From Cladopsammia gracilis (taxonomy: Eukaryota; Cnidaria; Anthozoa; Scleractinia; Dendrophylliidae): a stretch of 64,000 nt of DNA. The position numbers and the translations under genes were made by a program. Positions within the stretch are counted from its first letter, which is position 1. Every line of letters begins with the position of its first letter. The DNA lies in assembly GCA_022457155.1 (NCBI GenBank), contig JAJGOT010000202.1, forward strand, positions 1,168,001 through 1,232,000. The letters run 5' to 3'. The notes beneath the pieces are model-generated. The model ran no database searches, was not told the DNA's origin, and saw only the letters and a program-made list of their open reading frames with translations. This document shows, one piece after another, positions 63,812 to 64,000 of this stretch.

Positions 63812-64000
63812 TGCGAATGGGAGAAAGTGACGTCAAAGACTCAAACATACCTCACGGGATGTAATTATAATAACAATCAATTGCACGAAGAACAAGTCCA
63901 AAGTTTTTGTTGCTTTTCGCGTGATTTTCAATACTTATTGTTATTATAATTTCAACCCGTGAGGTATGTTTGAGTCTTTGACGTCACTTTCTCCCATTCG
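63812..64000. mobile_element. Large foldback element cut by the window end
   Basis: CGAATGGGAGAAAGTGACGT at 63815 onward is inverted as ACGTCACTTTCTCCCATTCG at the very end of the window. The arms run about 60 bp, through CAAAGACTCAAACATACCTC, around a 60-bp loop. Outer parts probably continue beyond 64000. Confidence 0.8.

Overview
This is a 64-kb piece of an AT-rich, intron-rich animal genome. Its style (short exons, long introns packed with foldback/MITE elements, frequent ACATGTAC strings, CAGGG-ended and poly-G-ended elements) is most like a stony coral or another anthozoan. That assignment rests on the repeats and on protein resemblance recalled from known families; no database search was run. 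There is no sign of operons, prokaryotic genes, CRISPR arrays or integrated viruses.

I could assemble four protein genes exon by exon, with consistent splice phases throughout. From left to right: (1) a minus-strand gene, 3960-8275, 5 exons, 210 aa, with a ubiquitin-like/OST domain and a Pointed (PNT) domain as in GABP-alpha but with no ETS DNA-binding domain visible; (2) a minus-strand SDAD1/Sda1 orthologue, 11440-47859, 24 exons, 698 aa, a 60S ribosome biogenesis factor; (3) a minus-strand proton-coupled oligopeptide transporter of the SLC15A3/A4 type, 48885-55178, 5 exons, 636 aa, with a lysosomal dileucine motif; (4) a plus-strand DHRSX-like short-chain dehydrogenase, 55627-62747, 7 exons, 319 aa. 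Genes 3 and 4 are head to head, with 448 bp between their start codons, which suggests a shared bidirectional promoter. The four genes do not form an obvious pathway.

The rest is mostly repeats. There is a dispersed element family that carries an internal tandem array (88-bp period, with a related 106-bp array at 15.6-16.8 kb). There is a 300-bp satellite in two arrays (38.2-41.5 kb and 45.4-46.6 kb). There are many TIR/foldback elements, several with readable target-site duplications (8 bp CTGTTTAA, 5 bp AAAGA, TTAA, 9 bp GGCTCGAAC). There are also tRNA-derived SINEs, 3' stubs of non-LTR retrotransposons, and simple repeats including a (TTCG)n tract and an 8-bp minisatellite.

The best candidates for something undescribed are the ETS-less OST+PNT protein, the array-carrying TIR element family, and a TIR element with tRNA-like Pol III boxes inside it.
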